Origin: Algoriphagus lacus
GTDB taxonomy: Bacteria; Bacteroidota; Bacteroidia; Cytophagales; Cyclobacteriaceae
Length of the DNA stretch: 64,000 bases
Direction: 5' to 3'
Assembly: GCF_003583985.1 (NCBI RefSeq)
Contig: NZ_QXML01000002.1
Coordinates: 310,001-374,000 of the forward strand
The stretch's first letter is position 1, and each line of letters opens with the position of its first letter. Below are positions 45,912 through 54,469 of the stretch, piece by piece. A program made the position numbers and the translations under genes. The notes under the pieces are model-generated. The model was not told the DNA's origin. It worked only from the letters and a program-made list of their open reading frames with translations, and made no database searches.

Positions 45912-45974
45912 AGCAGTGATCAGTAGGCAGTTTGCATTGACTGCCTACTGAACTCTGTTTACTGCCTACTGATC
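45912..45974. repeat. CAGTAGGCA dispersed intergenic repeat, copy A
   Basis: Contains AGCAGTGATCAGTAGGCAGT (45912-45931) followed by two inverted copies of ACTGCCTACTG (45940-45950, 45961-45971), so it can fold. It fills the gap between two convergent genes. The stop codon of the minus-strand DUF3052-like gene (45966-45968) lies inside it. Copies B and C are at 48281 and 56356. Confidence 0.75.
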
Positions 45975-46388
45975 TTTAGTGCTGAATTTCCGGGTCATGG
46001 TCTTGATGAATTTCACTTTTCGGAATCTCAAGGCAGACCAGTCCGCATCGATGGCGATTTGTCTAACGACCTCATAGTCAAGTTCCCCAACTTTTTTCCA
46101 GCCCGAATCACGGTTGATTTGGGCTTTGTATTTTTTGGAAGTTCCTTTAGGGTAGGCCATCCATAGGATTTCATCCTCAGGAGATAGGGAATGCAGTTGG
46201 GGAAAAATTTTCCCAACCTCTTCTTCCGTTTCTACAAATGCCAGCAGGAAGTTCGGTTTTTCATTTGAACCGGCCATCCAACCTTCTTTCCGCCAAGTTT
46301 CAATAAGGGATTCCAAATCCGTTGGGACATTCCAAACCCCGATTTTCATTCCCGCTTTGAAATTCATTTTCTTTAAAATAGGATCCAT
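45966..46388 (-). CDS. DUF3052-like protein
   Basis: A 140-aa soluble protein from ATG 46388 (TTG 46418 is also in frame). Pattern MKIGVWNVP, ILWMAYPKGTSKKYKAQINR and ADWSALRFRKVKFIKTM resembles DUF3052. Function unknown. The last two codons before the stop (D-Q) and the stop are encoded by the dispersed repeat, so the C-terminal end was probably rewritten by repeat insertion. Confidence 0.7.
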   Translation of the reverse strand: MDPILKKMNFKAGMKIGVWNVPTDLESLIETWRKEGWMAGSNEKPNFLLAFVETEEEVGKIFPQLHSLSPEDEILWMAYPKGTSKKYKAQINRDSGWKKVGELDYEVVRQIAIDADWSALRFRKVKFIKTMTRKFSTKDQ

Positions 46389-46491
46389 GACTCGCTCGTT
46401 TTGAAATAACTTTTCCAAATTTACAGGACTGGATTGGCCCTTTTTTTACCAAAAACTGCCAATTCCCGCATATTCACTCTGTTCTAGGCCA

Positions 46492-47352
46492 ATGTACAAA
46501 TTACTTCCTTTTCTGTTTTTTCTGTCCCTATCAACTTTTGCACAGCATATTCCCGATTCGGTATATCTTTCCGGAATCCCTGTTCGAACGGTTGAAAATC
46601 CTGTTTTGGAAGAAATGAGTGGATTGGCTTTCTCCAAAAAGCATCCGGATAAATTCTATACCCACACAGACAGCGGAGGGGAAATCGCTGTTTTTGTCCT
46701 GGATGCGCTTGGGAATGAAATAGGGAAAATCAATCTGGAAGGTGTAGAAAACCGGGATTGGGAAGATATCGCTGTGGCCCCTGGACCTGGTGATAAATCT
46801 TTCGTTTATGTAGCTGAAATAGGAGATAACCTCGGTGTCCACCAATCGGTGCAGATTTTCAGGTTTCAGGAGCCTGATAGATTCAAAAGTGAAGTTGGGG
46901 TAAAGCCCGAAATCCTGACTTTTACTTATCCGGCTGGAGCGATGGATGCCGAAAGCCTTTTCGTTGATCCGATTTCCGGAGACATATTTGTCGTTTCAAA
47001 AAGAGACAGCCAAAACACGCTTTTTCGTCTCAAATCAGGCGATTTTGGAAAGTCAGGTGTGGTTGCGGAGGAAATGGGAAAGCTGCCTTTTACCAGCTCG
47101 ACCGCAGCGGATATCAGTCAGGATGGAAGTAAAATCCTGATCAAAAATTACTTTAAAGTTTTCTTCTGGGAGCGCAAAAAAGGGGAATCAGTTGCGGAAG
47201 CGCTATCTCGTACGCCGAAAGAATTGCCTTATGTGCCGGAACCGCAAGGAGAGGCGATTGGCTTTCAGCCGGATGGCAAGGCCTATTATACCATCAGTGA
47301 AAAGCGGTTTAACATCCTGCCGGTTCTTTATCGCTTTCCAGCAAAAAACTAA
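46492..47352 (+). CDS. Exported beta-propeller-like protein of unknown function
   Basis: A 286-aa protein with a signal peptide (1-17, cleavage near TFAQH). Sequence features of a six- or seven-bladed propeller are visible: EEMSGLAFSKKHPDKFYTH, NRDWEDIAVAPGPG, AESLFVDPISGDIFVVSKRD, PQGEAIGFQPDGKAYYTISE. No catalytic motif seen. It is 2 bases upstream of the CtlX-like gene, so cotranscription is likely. Confidence 0.75.
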   Translation: MYKLLPFLFFLSLSTFAQHIPDSVYLSGIPVRTVENPVLEEMSGLAFSKKHPDKFYTHTDSGGEIAVFVLDALGNEIGKINLEGVENRDWEDIAVAPGPGDKSFVYVAEIGDNLGVHQSVQIFRFQEPDRFKSEVGVKPEILTFTYPAGAMDAESLFVDPISGDIFVVSKRDSQNTLFRLKSGDFGKSGVVAEEMGKLPFTSSTAADISQDGSKILIKNYFKVFFWERKKGESVAEALSRTPKELPYVPEPQGEAIGFQPDGKAYYTISEKRFNILPVLYRFPAKN

Positions 47353-47354
47353 GT

Positions 47355-48287
47355 ATGCAAACCAGTTCTCAACTTTTGATGGTTCGTCCTGCCAATTTTG
47401 GTTTCAATCCCGAAACGGCCGGGAATAACTTTTACCAGAAAGTGGATGAGCGATCTGCCGAGGATATCCGGGAATTAGCCAGAAAGGAATTTGACGGAAT
47501 GGTGGCGATGCTTCGAGATCAGGGGGTAAATGTCCTGGTGATTGACGACTCAGCCGTTCCTAAAAAAACTGATTCGGTTTTTCCAAATAATTGGTTCAGC
47601 ACACATCCCGACGGAAAGGTGATTCTTTATCCGATGTTTTCTCCAAATCGCAGGTTGGAGCGAAGAAAAGACATCATCGAGCAGCTAATGCAAAGGGGAT
47701 TTAAGGTGAATGAGATCATTGATTTGAGTTTTTTTGAAGAGAGCCATCAATTCCTGGAAGGGACAGGAAGTATGGTTTTGGACCATCAGGCAAAGGTGAT
47801 TTATGCCTGTTATTCGGATCGAACCCATCCGCTTCCCCTGGAATACGTGGCTAAAATTCTAGGGTATCAAGTGGTCGGCTTTGAGGCGGTTCAGGAGGTT
47901 CAAGGTAAAGTCAGCCCGATTTATCACACCAATGTGATGATGCATGTTGGGACTAACCTTGCCGTGGTCTGTCTGGACAGCATTGCAAAAGCATTTGACC
48001 GTCGACTTGTTCAGGAATCCTTAACCCGATCGGGTAAAAAGGTAATTCCCATCACCCCCAAGCAGAAATTCAATTTTGCCGGCAATATGCTTGAGGTAGG
48101 CAATGATGGAGGGGAAAAGTTTACCGTGATGTCCCAGACTGCTTTGGATTCACTGAATGTGGGACAGATTCAACAAATTGAAAAGTATACGACCATCATC
48201 AGTCCATCCATTCCAACGATCGAAAAGTTGGGCGGAGGCAGTGTCAGATGCATGATGGCTGAGATTTTTCTAGCGAAAAATCAGTAG
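47355..48287 (+). CDS. CtlX-like amidinohydrolase (arginine-deiminase superfamily)
   Basis: A 310-aa cytoplasmic enzyme of the guanidino-modifying superfamily, closest in pattern to citrulline-utilization hydrolase CtlX. Conserved features: MVRPANFGFNPET, FPNNWFSTH, EGTGSMVLDH, the catalytic His in YHTNVMMHVG and the nucleophile Cys in GGGSVRCMMAEIF. Substrate could be citrulline or another ureido/guanidino compound. The stop TAG (48285-48287) lies inside the dispersed repeat copy B. Confidence 0.85.
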   Translation: MQTSSQLLMVRPANFGFNPETAGNNFYQKVDERSAEDIRELARKEFDGMVAMLRDQGVNVLVIDDSAVPKKTDSVFPNNWFSTHPDGKVILYPMFSPNRRLERRKDIIEQLMQRGFKVNEIIDLSFFEESHQFLEGTGSMVLDHQAKVIYACYSDRTHPLPLEYVAKILGYQVVGFEAVQEVQGKVSPIYHTNVMMHVGTNLAVVCLDSIAKAFDRRLVQESLTRSGKKVIPITPKQKFNFAGNMLEVGNDGGEKFTVMSQTALDSLNVGQIQQIEKYTTIISPSIPTIEKLGGGSVRCMMAEIFLAKNQ

Positions 48288-48366
48288 GCAGAGGCCAGTG
48301 ACCAGTAAGCAGTGATCAGTAGGCAGTAGGCACTGGAAACTGATCACTGAATACTGCAAACTGAAA
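48281..48366. repeat. CAGTAGGCA dispersed intergenic repeat, copy B
   Basis: Begins at TCAGTAGGCA, which encodes the final Gln and TAG of the CtlX-like gene. It contains AGCAGTGATCAGTAGGCAGT (48308-48327), identical to copy A, and inverted ACTGATCACTGA. It fills the whole gap to the convergent purB gene. Confidence 0.75.
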
Positions 48367-48367
48367 A

Positions 48368-49711
48368 TTAAATCCCGGTGTAATTAAATGGTGTAATTGC
48401 CTTCAATTCCACTTTTAATTCATGGGAAATCGGCAAACCATCCACAAAATTGGCGATGGACTCCTGGGTGATTTTGGAGTTGGTTCGGGTCAGATCGCGC
48501 AGGGCTTCGTAAGGTTTTGGAAATCCTTCTCTTCGCAAAATGGTCTGAATCGCCTCGGCCACCACAGCCCAGTTTTCCTCCAAGTCCGCATCAATCGCGG
48601 CTCGGTTCAATTCCAACTTGCCCAATCCTTTTTGCAGGGATTCCAGAGAAATTAGCATGTGTGCCAAAGGTACTCCGATGATTCTCAATACGGTGCTGTC
48701 GGTCAAGTCCCGTTGTAATCTGGAGATTGGAAGCTTCGCTGCCAAATGTTCCAGGAGGGCATTGGCGATTCCCAGGTTTCCTTCTGCATTTTCAAAATCT
48801 ATCGGGTTGACCTTATGGGGCATGGCTGAGGAACCTACTTCACCGGCTTTGATTTTTTGCTTGAAGTAATTCATCGCTACATACTGCCACACGTCTTTGG
48901 AGAGGTCCAACAGGATGGTATTGATGCGTTTTAATCCATCAAAAGTCGCAGCCAGGTTGTCGTAATGCTCGATTTGGGTGGTTGGGAAAGAGCGCTCTAG
49001 TCCCAAGTAGTTTTCCACGAAAGTGAAGGCAAACTCATTCCATTCAAAGTCTGGATAGGCAACCACGTGCGCATTCATGTTGCCTGTAGCTCCTCCAAAC
49101 TTTGCGGAATAAGGCACCTGCTCAAGGAGTTCAAGTTGTTTTTTCAATCTAATCACGAAGACCTCAATTTCTTTACCCAGTCGGGTAGGAGAGGCAGGTT
49201 GTCCGTGGGTTTTTGCCAGCATCGGAATCTCACCCCATTGATCTGCAAGATCTGCCAGTTTCTCGATCACTTCTTCGAGTTGGGGTAAAATCACCTCCTG
49301 AAGTCCGTTTTTCAGCATCAGGGGAGTTGCGGTATTGTTGATATCCTGAGAAGTTAGTCCAAAATGGATAAACTCCTTGTATGCTTGCTGTCCAAGTTGA
49401 TCAAACTTTTCCTTCAGAAAATATTCCACGGCTTTCACGTCGTGATTGGTGGTTCGCTCTGTCATCTTGATCCACTCGGCATCTGACAGGCTGAAGTGCT
49501 TCACGATGTTGCGCAATGCAGGAAAAAGGCTGTGGTCAAAATCGGCTAGCTGGGGTAAAGGAAGCTGGCACAGGGCAATGAAGTATTCGACCTCCACATG
49601 CACACGGTATTTGATTAGGGCAAACTCTGAGAAAAAAGCCCGGAGCGGGGCGGTTTTGCCGGCATAGCGACCATCCACTGAGGAGACGGCGGTCAGGGCA
49701 GATAATTCCAT
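48368..49711 (-). CDS. purB: Adenylosuccinate lyase
   Basis: A 447-aa cytosolic lyase of the fumarase/aspartase superfamily acting twice in purine synthesis (SAICAR to AICAR, adenylosuccinate to AMP). Signatures: TSQDINNTATPLML, THGQPASPTRLGKE, and the family signature SSAMPHKVNPIDFENAEGN. Length and C-terminal region (long form, with YEALRDLTRTNSKIT) match the E. coli-type PurB. Confidence 0.96.
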   Translation of the reverse strand: MELSALTAVSSVDGRYAGKTAPLRAFFSEFALIKYRVHVEVEYFIALCQLPLPQLADFDHSLFPALRNIVKHFSLSDAEWIKMTERTTNHDVKAVEYFLKEKFDQLGQQAYKEFIHFGLTSQDINNTATPLMLKNGLQEVILPQLEEVIEKLADLADQWGEIPMLAKTHGQPASPTRLGKEIEVFVIRLKKQLELLEQVPYSAKFGGATGNMNAHVVAYPDFEWNEFAFTFVENYLGLERSFPTTQIEHYDNLAATFDGLKRINTILLDLSKDVWQYVAMNYFKQKIKAGEVGSSAMPHKVNPIDFENAEGNLGIANALLEHLAAKLPISRLQRDLTDSTVLRIIGVPLAHMLISLESLQKGLGKLELNRAAIDADLEENWAVVAEAIQTILRREGFPKPYEALRDLTRTNSKITQESIANFVDGLPISHELKVELKAITPFNYTGI

Positions 49712-49897
49712 TTTATATTGATTTTGCTTCGCAAAGATGATTCAGATCCGATTTTCGGAAGGCGCAATTTAGGGTATTAGACTCAAAATCGGGGACTGGA
49801 AAAGATAATTATCCTTATGAACCAAACTTACTTTCGACATTTAGGGTTTTGATGGGGAAATTCTCGGACTACAGTACAATTATCCCAAACCGGGGTT

Positions 49898-49905
49898 TAA
49901 TTTTG
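49898..49905 (+). promoter_or_regulatory. Putative -7 element of the PaaE-like gene
   Basis: TAATTTTG is an exact match to TAnnTTTG, 30 bases before the ATG at 49936. No clear TTTG -33 partner was found. It lies inside the longer possible reading frame and so favours the later start. Confidence 0.4.
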
Positions 49906-49935
49906 CAGCCGAATAACAGCTCAGAAAGATTCCAG

Positions 49936-51039
49936 ATGTTCAATTTATTCAAGAAAAAGAAAGAGGAAGTGAAGGTAAATCCCTACTTACCTCTGAAAGT
50001 GCGTGAGGTAGTGAGGGAAACGGAGGATACTGTAACCCTTTATTTTGAGCAGCCGGAGCCTTTTTTGGAGTATAAGCCGGGTCAGTTTTTGACTTTGGTT
50101 ATGGATTTTGAAGGAAAAGAACAGCGCCGTTCATACAGCCTTTGCACTTCTCCTTTTGTGGATCCTTTTCCAGGTATTTCCGTGAAGCGTGTTACTGGGG
50201 GACTTTTTTCCAATTTTCTGAATGAGAAGATTTTCCCCGGCAAAACGATCAACGTCCTCAAGCCTTTGGGAAATTTTACCACTGAATTTCACTCTAAAAA
50301 CAGAAGACATTTTTTTCTGATTGCTGGAGGAAGTGGCATTACTCCGATCATGGGGATTCTTAAGTCAGTACTGGTCAATGAACCCAATTCGATCATTACA
50401 CTGATTTACAGCAGCAGAAATGAGGAACAGATTATCTTCAGAAATCAACTGGAACTCCTGGAAAAAGCGAATTCCGATCGTCTGAAAGTCATCCATAATC
50501 TAAGCCAACCCTCTGAAAACTGGAATGGACTGAAAGGGAGACTTTCACCGTCCTTGCTGAAAGAGCTTTTTGCAAAAGCGGAATATGAGGAGCGCTACGA
50601 GGAAGTTTACTTCGTCTGTGGCCCCGAAGGCATCATGGAAACCACTCGCACAGTCCTGGAAGAATTGGGGGTAGATAAGGAGCGCATTCATCACGAGAGC
50701 TTTTATTCTGCCGCTGCCCATCAGGCACATGAAGAGGCTCTGGCAGGGATCAACAAAGGGATCCTGTCCCGGGATGTGAAAATTGTGTTGGAAGGCCAGG
50801 AGCACCTCGTGACCGTAAGTCCGGAAAAAACCGTGCTGGAAGCAGGATTGGCGGCTGGACTCAATATGCCTTACAGCTGTCAGAGTGGCTTATGTACTGC
50901 TTGTCGCGGAAAAGTATTGTCAGGTCAGGTGAAGATGGACGAGGATGCAGGACTTAGTGAGAAAGAACTTGCGGCGGGTTATGTACTTTGCTGCGTTTCA
51001 AGACCACTTACCGACGACATCAAAATCACCATCGAATAA
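49936..51039 (+). CDS. Ferredoxin-NADP-reductase-like flavoprotein with C-terminal [2Fe-2S] (PaaE-like)
   Basis: A 367-aa reductase from ATG 49936. FAD-binding RRSYSLCTSP (residues about 67-76), NAD(P)-binding GGSGITPIMGI, and CGPEGIMETTR, then a plant-type ferredoxin domain with CQSGLCTACRGKV and a fourth Cys in YVLCCVS. Similar to PaaE of phenylacetyl-CoA epoxidase, but no paaABCD genes are visible, so it is a general electron-transfer reductase here. The 29 codons upstream contain a -7 promoter element and are not included. Confidence 0.9.
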   Translation: MFNLFKKKKEEVKVNPYLPLKVREVVRETEDTVTLYFEQPEPFLEYKPGQFLTLVMDFEGKEQRRSYSLCTSPFVDPFPGISVKRVTGGLFSNFLNEKIFPGKTINVLKPLGNFTTEFHSKNRRHFFLIAGGSGITPIMGILKSVLVNEPNSIITLIYSSRNEEQIIFRNQLELLEKANSDRLKVIHNLSQPSENWNGLKGRLSPSLLKELFAKAEYEERYEEVYFVCGPEGIMETTRTVLEELGVDKERIHHESFYSAAAHQAHEEALAGINKGILSRDVKIVLEGQEHLVTVSPEKTVLEAGLAAGLNMPYSCQSGLCTACRGKVLSGQVKMDEDAGLSEKELAAGYVLCCVSRPLTDDIKITIE

Positions 51040-51050
51040 ATACCTCTATT

Positions 51051-51551
51051 TTGGAAATTGAGCAAATCCGCCGCGTATACCGGCAAACCGAGCGTCTGAC
51101 AATGATCCTGCTGATCTTGGCTTTGCCGGCTTTTGGTTTGGTATATCTCTACCAAAATTCCGGAAATATTAACTGGAATCTGCCCCAAATGTCAGGATTC
51201 TTTGTGTGGTTTCTGGCTGGTTTTACCTCCATGATTTTGGCCGCACATTATGTTCTTTTTCATCAAAAAATAAAGCTATCCTTCAGTCAGGATGAACTCT
51301 TGGAAAAAGTAAAAACCTACTGTGCTGCAACAGAGAGGCGATTTTTGATCCTGTTTTTGGTTTCGATCCTGGCAACAGTAGGACTGCTGCTCAGTAAGAA
51401 TCCGATTTTTACAGTAATTTTCGCAGTGACCTTGGTTTTCTTTTCTTTGGGAAAACCAAGTCCCGACCGGATGGCCCGTTTGATGAGGCTAAAAAAAGAA
51501 GACCGGGAACTTATCAGAGAAGCTTCCCGGCCTGATCAATCGGAGATTTGA
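51051..51551 (+). CDS. Membrane protein of unknown function
   Basis: About 166 aa if started at the TTG at 51051, 11 bases after the PaaE-like stop; no ATG fits well. Four hydrophobic segments (about 18-35, 47-66, 96-114, 115-130) and a charged C-terminal tail. No family recognised. The last codons and the TGA lie in an inverted repeat at 51543-51575. Likely cotranscribed with the reductase. Confidence 0.6.
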   Translation: MEIEQIRRVYRQTERLTMILLILALPAFGLVYLYQNSGNINWNLPQMSGFFVWFLAGFTSMILAAHYVLFHQKIKLSFSQDELLEKVKTYCAATERRFLILFLVSILATVGLLLSKNPIFTVIFAVTLVFFSLGKPSPDRMARLMRLKKEDRELIREASRPDQSEI

Positions 51552-51575
51552 GATTCGAGGTTGATCTCAAATCTC
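51543..51575. terminator. Hairpin carrying the stop codon of the preceding gene
   Basis: GAGATTTGAGA (51543-51553) and TCTCAAATCTC (51565-51575) are perfect 11-base arms around an 11-base loop. The TGA at 51549-51551 is in the left arm. It lies between convergent genes and likely ends both transcripts. Confidence 0.7.
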
Positions 51576-51584
51576 AAATTTTCA

Positions 51585-52511
51585 TCAATTCACGATGGTG
51601 ATGTTCCCGGAGGTGATGTTTCCTTTCACCCAATTCGGCGCACCATTGTCGATTTCCAAAGATTTTCCGGTGTTGATGCCGCCTACTTTTAGGTTGCCTG
51701 AGGAAGCTTTGAGTGAGAAGTTGAATTCTTTCAGGTTGGACCCGGTCTGGACATTGAAATTTCCGGAAGTTCCGCTGAAACGGGTGTTTTCGCCCAGTCC
51801 TGCATTGGTTGCCCGGATATTCCCTGAGGTAAACTGAAGCATTCCCAATTTCCCGATGTTGTTCAGCTTGGCATTTCCGGAGGTCAGTGATACATTGAAT
51901 TCACCTGATATTCCGTCCGCATCTACCGAACCACTGGTCGATTCGTAATCCACATTTCCGGTTACGTTGACAAAATTGGCGTTTCCTGAAGTGACTCCTC
52001 CAGTGACGTTTCCTTTTACCCCGTTGACATTGAGATTGCCGGAAGTAGCTTTGATGTTCAGATTTCCGGTCACATTGTTGGCGGTGACATTGCCTGAGGA
52101 TACTCTGACAGAGGTGTTTTCGCTGCTGATCTTATCGACAGTGAGGTTTCCTGAGCTTCCTCTGACGTCCAAAGCCATACTTTCCGGACCGGTGATGTTG
52201 ATGTATCCCTTGTTTTTGGAATTCCAGTTGTAGGAGTTTTGCTTTTTGGTGTGGGTGATTTTCAAGACATCTCCAACAGTGATAAACACAATGTCCTGAT
52301 CTGTGTCATTGGATTCCAGATAAGCTTCCACAGCCACTTGGGAGTCTGTACCTCCTTTATAGCTGACATTGAGCCAGCCGCTTTCAACCTCAATTCGTTT
52401 GATACCGGGATAGGTTTTCTTGGTGTCCACAAGGACATTTTGGGCAAAAGCAGCCGATGCGATTAGCATCAGGACGATTGCCAGTGATAGTTTGGTGTAT
52501 AGGATTTTCAT
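51585..52511 (-). CDS. Exported DUF4097-like adhesin-type beta-repeat protein
   Basis: A 308-aa protein with a Sec signal peptide (1-23, cleavage near SAAFAQ). About ten repeats around the core SGN-L/V (SSGNLTVDKI, SSGNVTANNV, TSGNLNVNGV, TSGNANFVNV, TSGSVDADGI, TSGNAKLNNI, TSGNIRATNA, TSGNFNVQTG, SSGNLKVGGI) would form a right-handed beta structure, as in DUF4097 proteins. Often downstream of ECF sigma/anti-sigma genes. Substrate or ligand unknown. Confidence 0.82.
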   Translation of the reverse strand: MKILYTKLSLAIVLMLIASAAFAQNVLVDTKKTYPGIKRIEVESGWLNVSYKGGTDSQVAVEAYLESNDTDQDIVFITVGDVLKITHTKKQNSYNWNSKNKGYINITGPESMALDVRGSSGNLTVDKISSENTSVRVSSGNVTANNVTGNLNIKATSGNLNVNGVKGNVTGGVTSGNANFVNVTGNVDYESTSGSVDADGISGEFNVSLTSGNAKLNNIGKLGMLQFTSGNIRATNAGLGENTRFSGTSGNFNVQTGSNLKEFNFSLKASSGNLKVGGINTGKSLEIDNGAPNWVKGNITSGNITIVN

Positions 52512-52529
52512 GGTAAGTGATGATTAAGA

Positions 52530-53330
52530 TTAGTCTACTAAGATTCCAAAGCTCATTGCCTGGAGTTCAGGACCTTTTCCTGGTTCGAAAAGGTCATTCA
52601 GATCATAATTGAAAAAGAGGGTCAGGTCCCCGATGCCGATTTCAGATCGGAGTCCGTAGCGTACATTATCGACATACATATTCGATTTTTCGAAGAGTTT
52701 ATTCTCTTCTCCTTCGGCATCGTCATAGACGAACTTACCTCTGCCACCAATTCTTAAGCCGGCATAGCCACCTAATCCTACTCTGAAATTCCCGTCATTC
52801 GTACGAATAGTTGGAACAAGGGTGACATTAACGTAAGAGGCGGAGATTTTGGATTTAGTACCTACTCCCTCGTCAAATTCCTGAAATTCAATTCCATCGG
52901 GAGTCTTTACAGCAATGATATCTGTGTCCTCAAACTTGAAATTGTACCAATTCACGCCCAAGGCGGATTTGAGGTGGAAATTTTTGCTAGGCTTCCAGGT
53001 GCCGGTAGTGTTCAGGGCTACATACCAGCTTCCCCAAGGCTTTACTTCAGGGGCCCCTTTATCTAAAGGCCAAATGTTGATTCCGACTTCCGGTTCCAGA
53101 AAATTGGTTGAGAAATTGGAATGCTTGTGGTCTTTGTAATCACTGTAATCGATGTCTTCGATATCCCATTCGTAGGTTTTGGATCCATCTGAGAATTTGG
53201 TGACTTGCCAAGTTTTGCCAAACATGGTGTAAACCTTCGTTTTTTCGCCTTCCATGGCGGTCTTTTCCTGAGCAAAAACAGAGAAGGAAAGAAGGGTAAA
53301 TAATAGCGCGGTTAAGCTGAGCGGTTTCAT
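52530..53330 (-). CDS. Outer-membrane beta-barrel-like protein, copy 2
   Basis: A 266-aa exported protein (signal peptide 1-20, cleavage near SVFAQ) with alternating hydrophobic strands of an 8-12-strand barrel: GSWYVALNTTGTWKPSKNFHL, SALGVNWYNFKFEDTD, VGLGGYAGLRIGGRGKFVYD, VRYGLRSEIGIGDLTLFFNY. It is a paralogue of the gene at 53389-54432, sharing WGSW-V--N, NFKFE--D, GY-G-R-GG--K-VY and a DLNDLFEPGKGPEL tail. Confidence 0.75.
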   Translation of the reverse strand: MKPLSLTALLFTLLSFSVFAQEKTAMEGEKTKVYTMFGKTWQVTKFSDGSKTYEWDIEDIDYSDYKDHKHSNFSTNFLEPEVGINIWPLDKGAPEVKPWGSWYVALNTTGTWKPSKNFHLKSALGVNWYNFKFEDTDIIAVKTPDGIEFQEFDEGVGTKSKISASYVNVTLVPTIRTNDGNFRVGLGGYAGLRIGGRGKFVYDDAEGEENKLFEKSNMYVDNVRYGLRSEIGIGDLTLFFNYDLNDLFEPGKGPELQAMSFGILVD

Positions 53331-53388
53331 AGAGTTGGTTTAGTATAAAAGCAGGTAAAAAGGGGAGATTGCTCTCCCCGTTGTTTTC

Positions 53389-54432
53389 TTAAAATACAAC
53401 CCCAAAAGTGATCGGGTTGAGGGCTGGACCTTTTCCTTCCTGGAACAGTTCATTCAAATCGTAGGTAGTGAAGAACTTCACTCGTCCGACGCCCAATTCC
53501 CCACGGATACCGTATCGAAGGTTTTCGAGGTAAAGTCCAGTAGCTTCTTTGTCTTTCTGACGGCCTGAACCACCGATTTCCTCATACACATATTTAGACT
53601 GTCCTCCCAACCGGTAACCGATATATGGTCCTGCAGCGATTTTCATTCCTCTTTTGCCCTGATCATTCATTTGCCCAAAGTCCAGTTCCAGCATGGTAGT
53701 GGCAGTCAGGTAGGAAGAGGAGATTTTACTCTTGAATCCATCCACATCAGTTCTTTGGATAAAATCGATGGCGTCCTCACCTCTTACAGCCTGATAATCT
53801 CTGTTTTCAAACTTGAAATTATAGAAGTGAAATCCGATTCCGAAGTTCCAGTGGAAGCCTTTGGAGATTCGCTGAGCAGCCATCCAGTTCATGCCTACCA
53901 TCCAGCTTCCCCAGCCTTTGACTGCATAGGGTTCGTCTGAGGTTGGAAAATCGCCGTCCTCCAGGTAATTGTTGACGCCCAAGTCCATAGTAAAGTAGGA
54001 TCGGAAAGGAGGATCTGTGTTCTTTTTGGGTCCTGTTTCCACTTTTACCCGGGTATTTTCACCGGATTCGTCAACGTAGACTCTTACCCCGGCCACGTTG
54101 ACTTCGGTTTCCGCACCGTCTTCATAGACTTTGACTACTTCTTTGACGGAACCGTCACGCTTGCGGATCTCGACGATGGTCAGTTCTCCGGTTTCTTTGT
54201 TTTCCTCCAGATCCAGCTCGCTTATGATCTGGTTGATGTTCATAAGCTTGAGTTTCTCGAAGTCCTCTTTGGACTCCACGATGATGACGACTTTTCCGGA
54301 TTTTCCGAATTCGACTACCACGCTGTCTTTCATGACCAAGCTCTCGGTCAGGATTGGGTTGTCTTTCAGGTCTGAGGCAAAAGCGACCTGAACAAGTGCC
54401 ATCAGGCAAAATAAAAGCAGGTATTTTTTCAT
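53389..54432 (-). CDS. Outer-membrane beta-barrel-like protein, copy 1, with N-terminal extension
   Basis: A 347-aa exported protein. The C-terminal about 215 residues are a barrel related to the gene at 52530. The N-terminal 20-125 region is a charged, beta-rich domain (VVEFGKSGKVVIIVESKEDFE, GSVKEVVKVYEDGAETEVN) not found in copy 2. Its start lies 38 bases after the anti-sigma gene, in the same direction, so it is probably in the sigma/anti-sigma operon. Function unknown; possibly a surface stress sensor or its output. Confidence 0.75.
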   Translation of the reverse strand: MKKYLLLFCLMALVQVAFASDLKDNPILTESLVMKDSVVVEFGKSGKVVIIVESKEDFEKLKLMNINQIISELDLEENKETGELTIVEIRKRDGSVKEVVKVYEDGAETEVNVAGVRVYVDESGENTRVKVETGPKKNTDPPFRSYFTMDLGVNNYLEDGDFPTSDEPYAVKGWGSWMVGMNWMAAQRISKGFHWNFGIGFHFYNFKFENRDYQAVRGEDAIDFIQRTDVDGFKSKISSSYLTATTMLELDFGQMNDQGKRGMKIAAGPYIGYRLGGQSKYVYEEIGGSGRQKDKEATGLYLENLRYGIRGELGVGRVKFFTTYDLNELFQEGKGPALNPITFGVVF

Positions 54433-54469
54433 TTTTTGATTCGATTAAAAGAAGTGGGTTGGTTTAGTT

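Noticed and set aside
49849..49935. N-terminal extension of the PaaE-like reductase
   Set aside because: It contains an exact TAnnTTTG promoter element and no conserved residues; the start at 49936 fits the family.
51585..52511. CRISPR-like or tandem DNA repeat from the SGN protein
   Set aside because: The periodicity is at protein level; DNA units differ in length and sequence, with no spacer structure.
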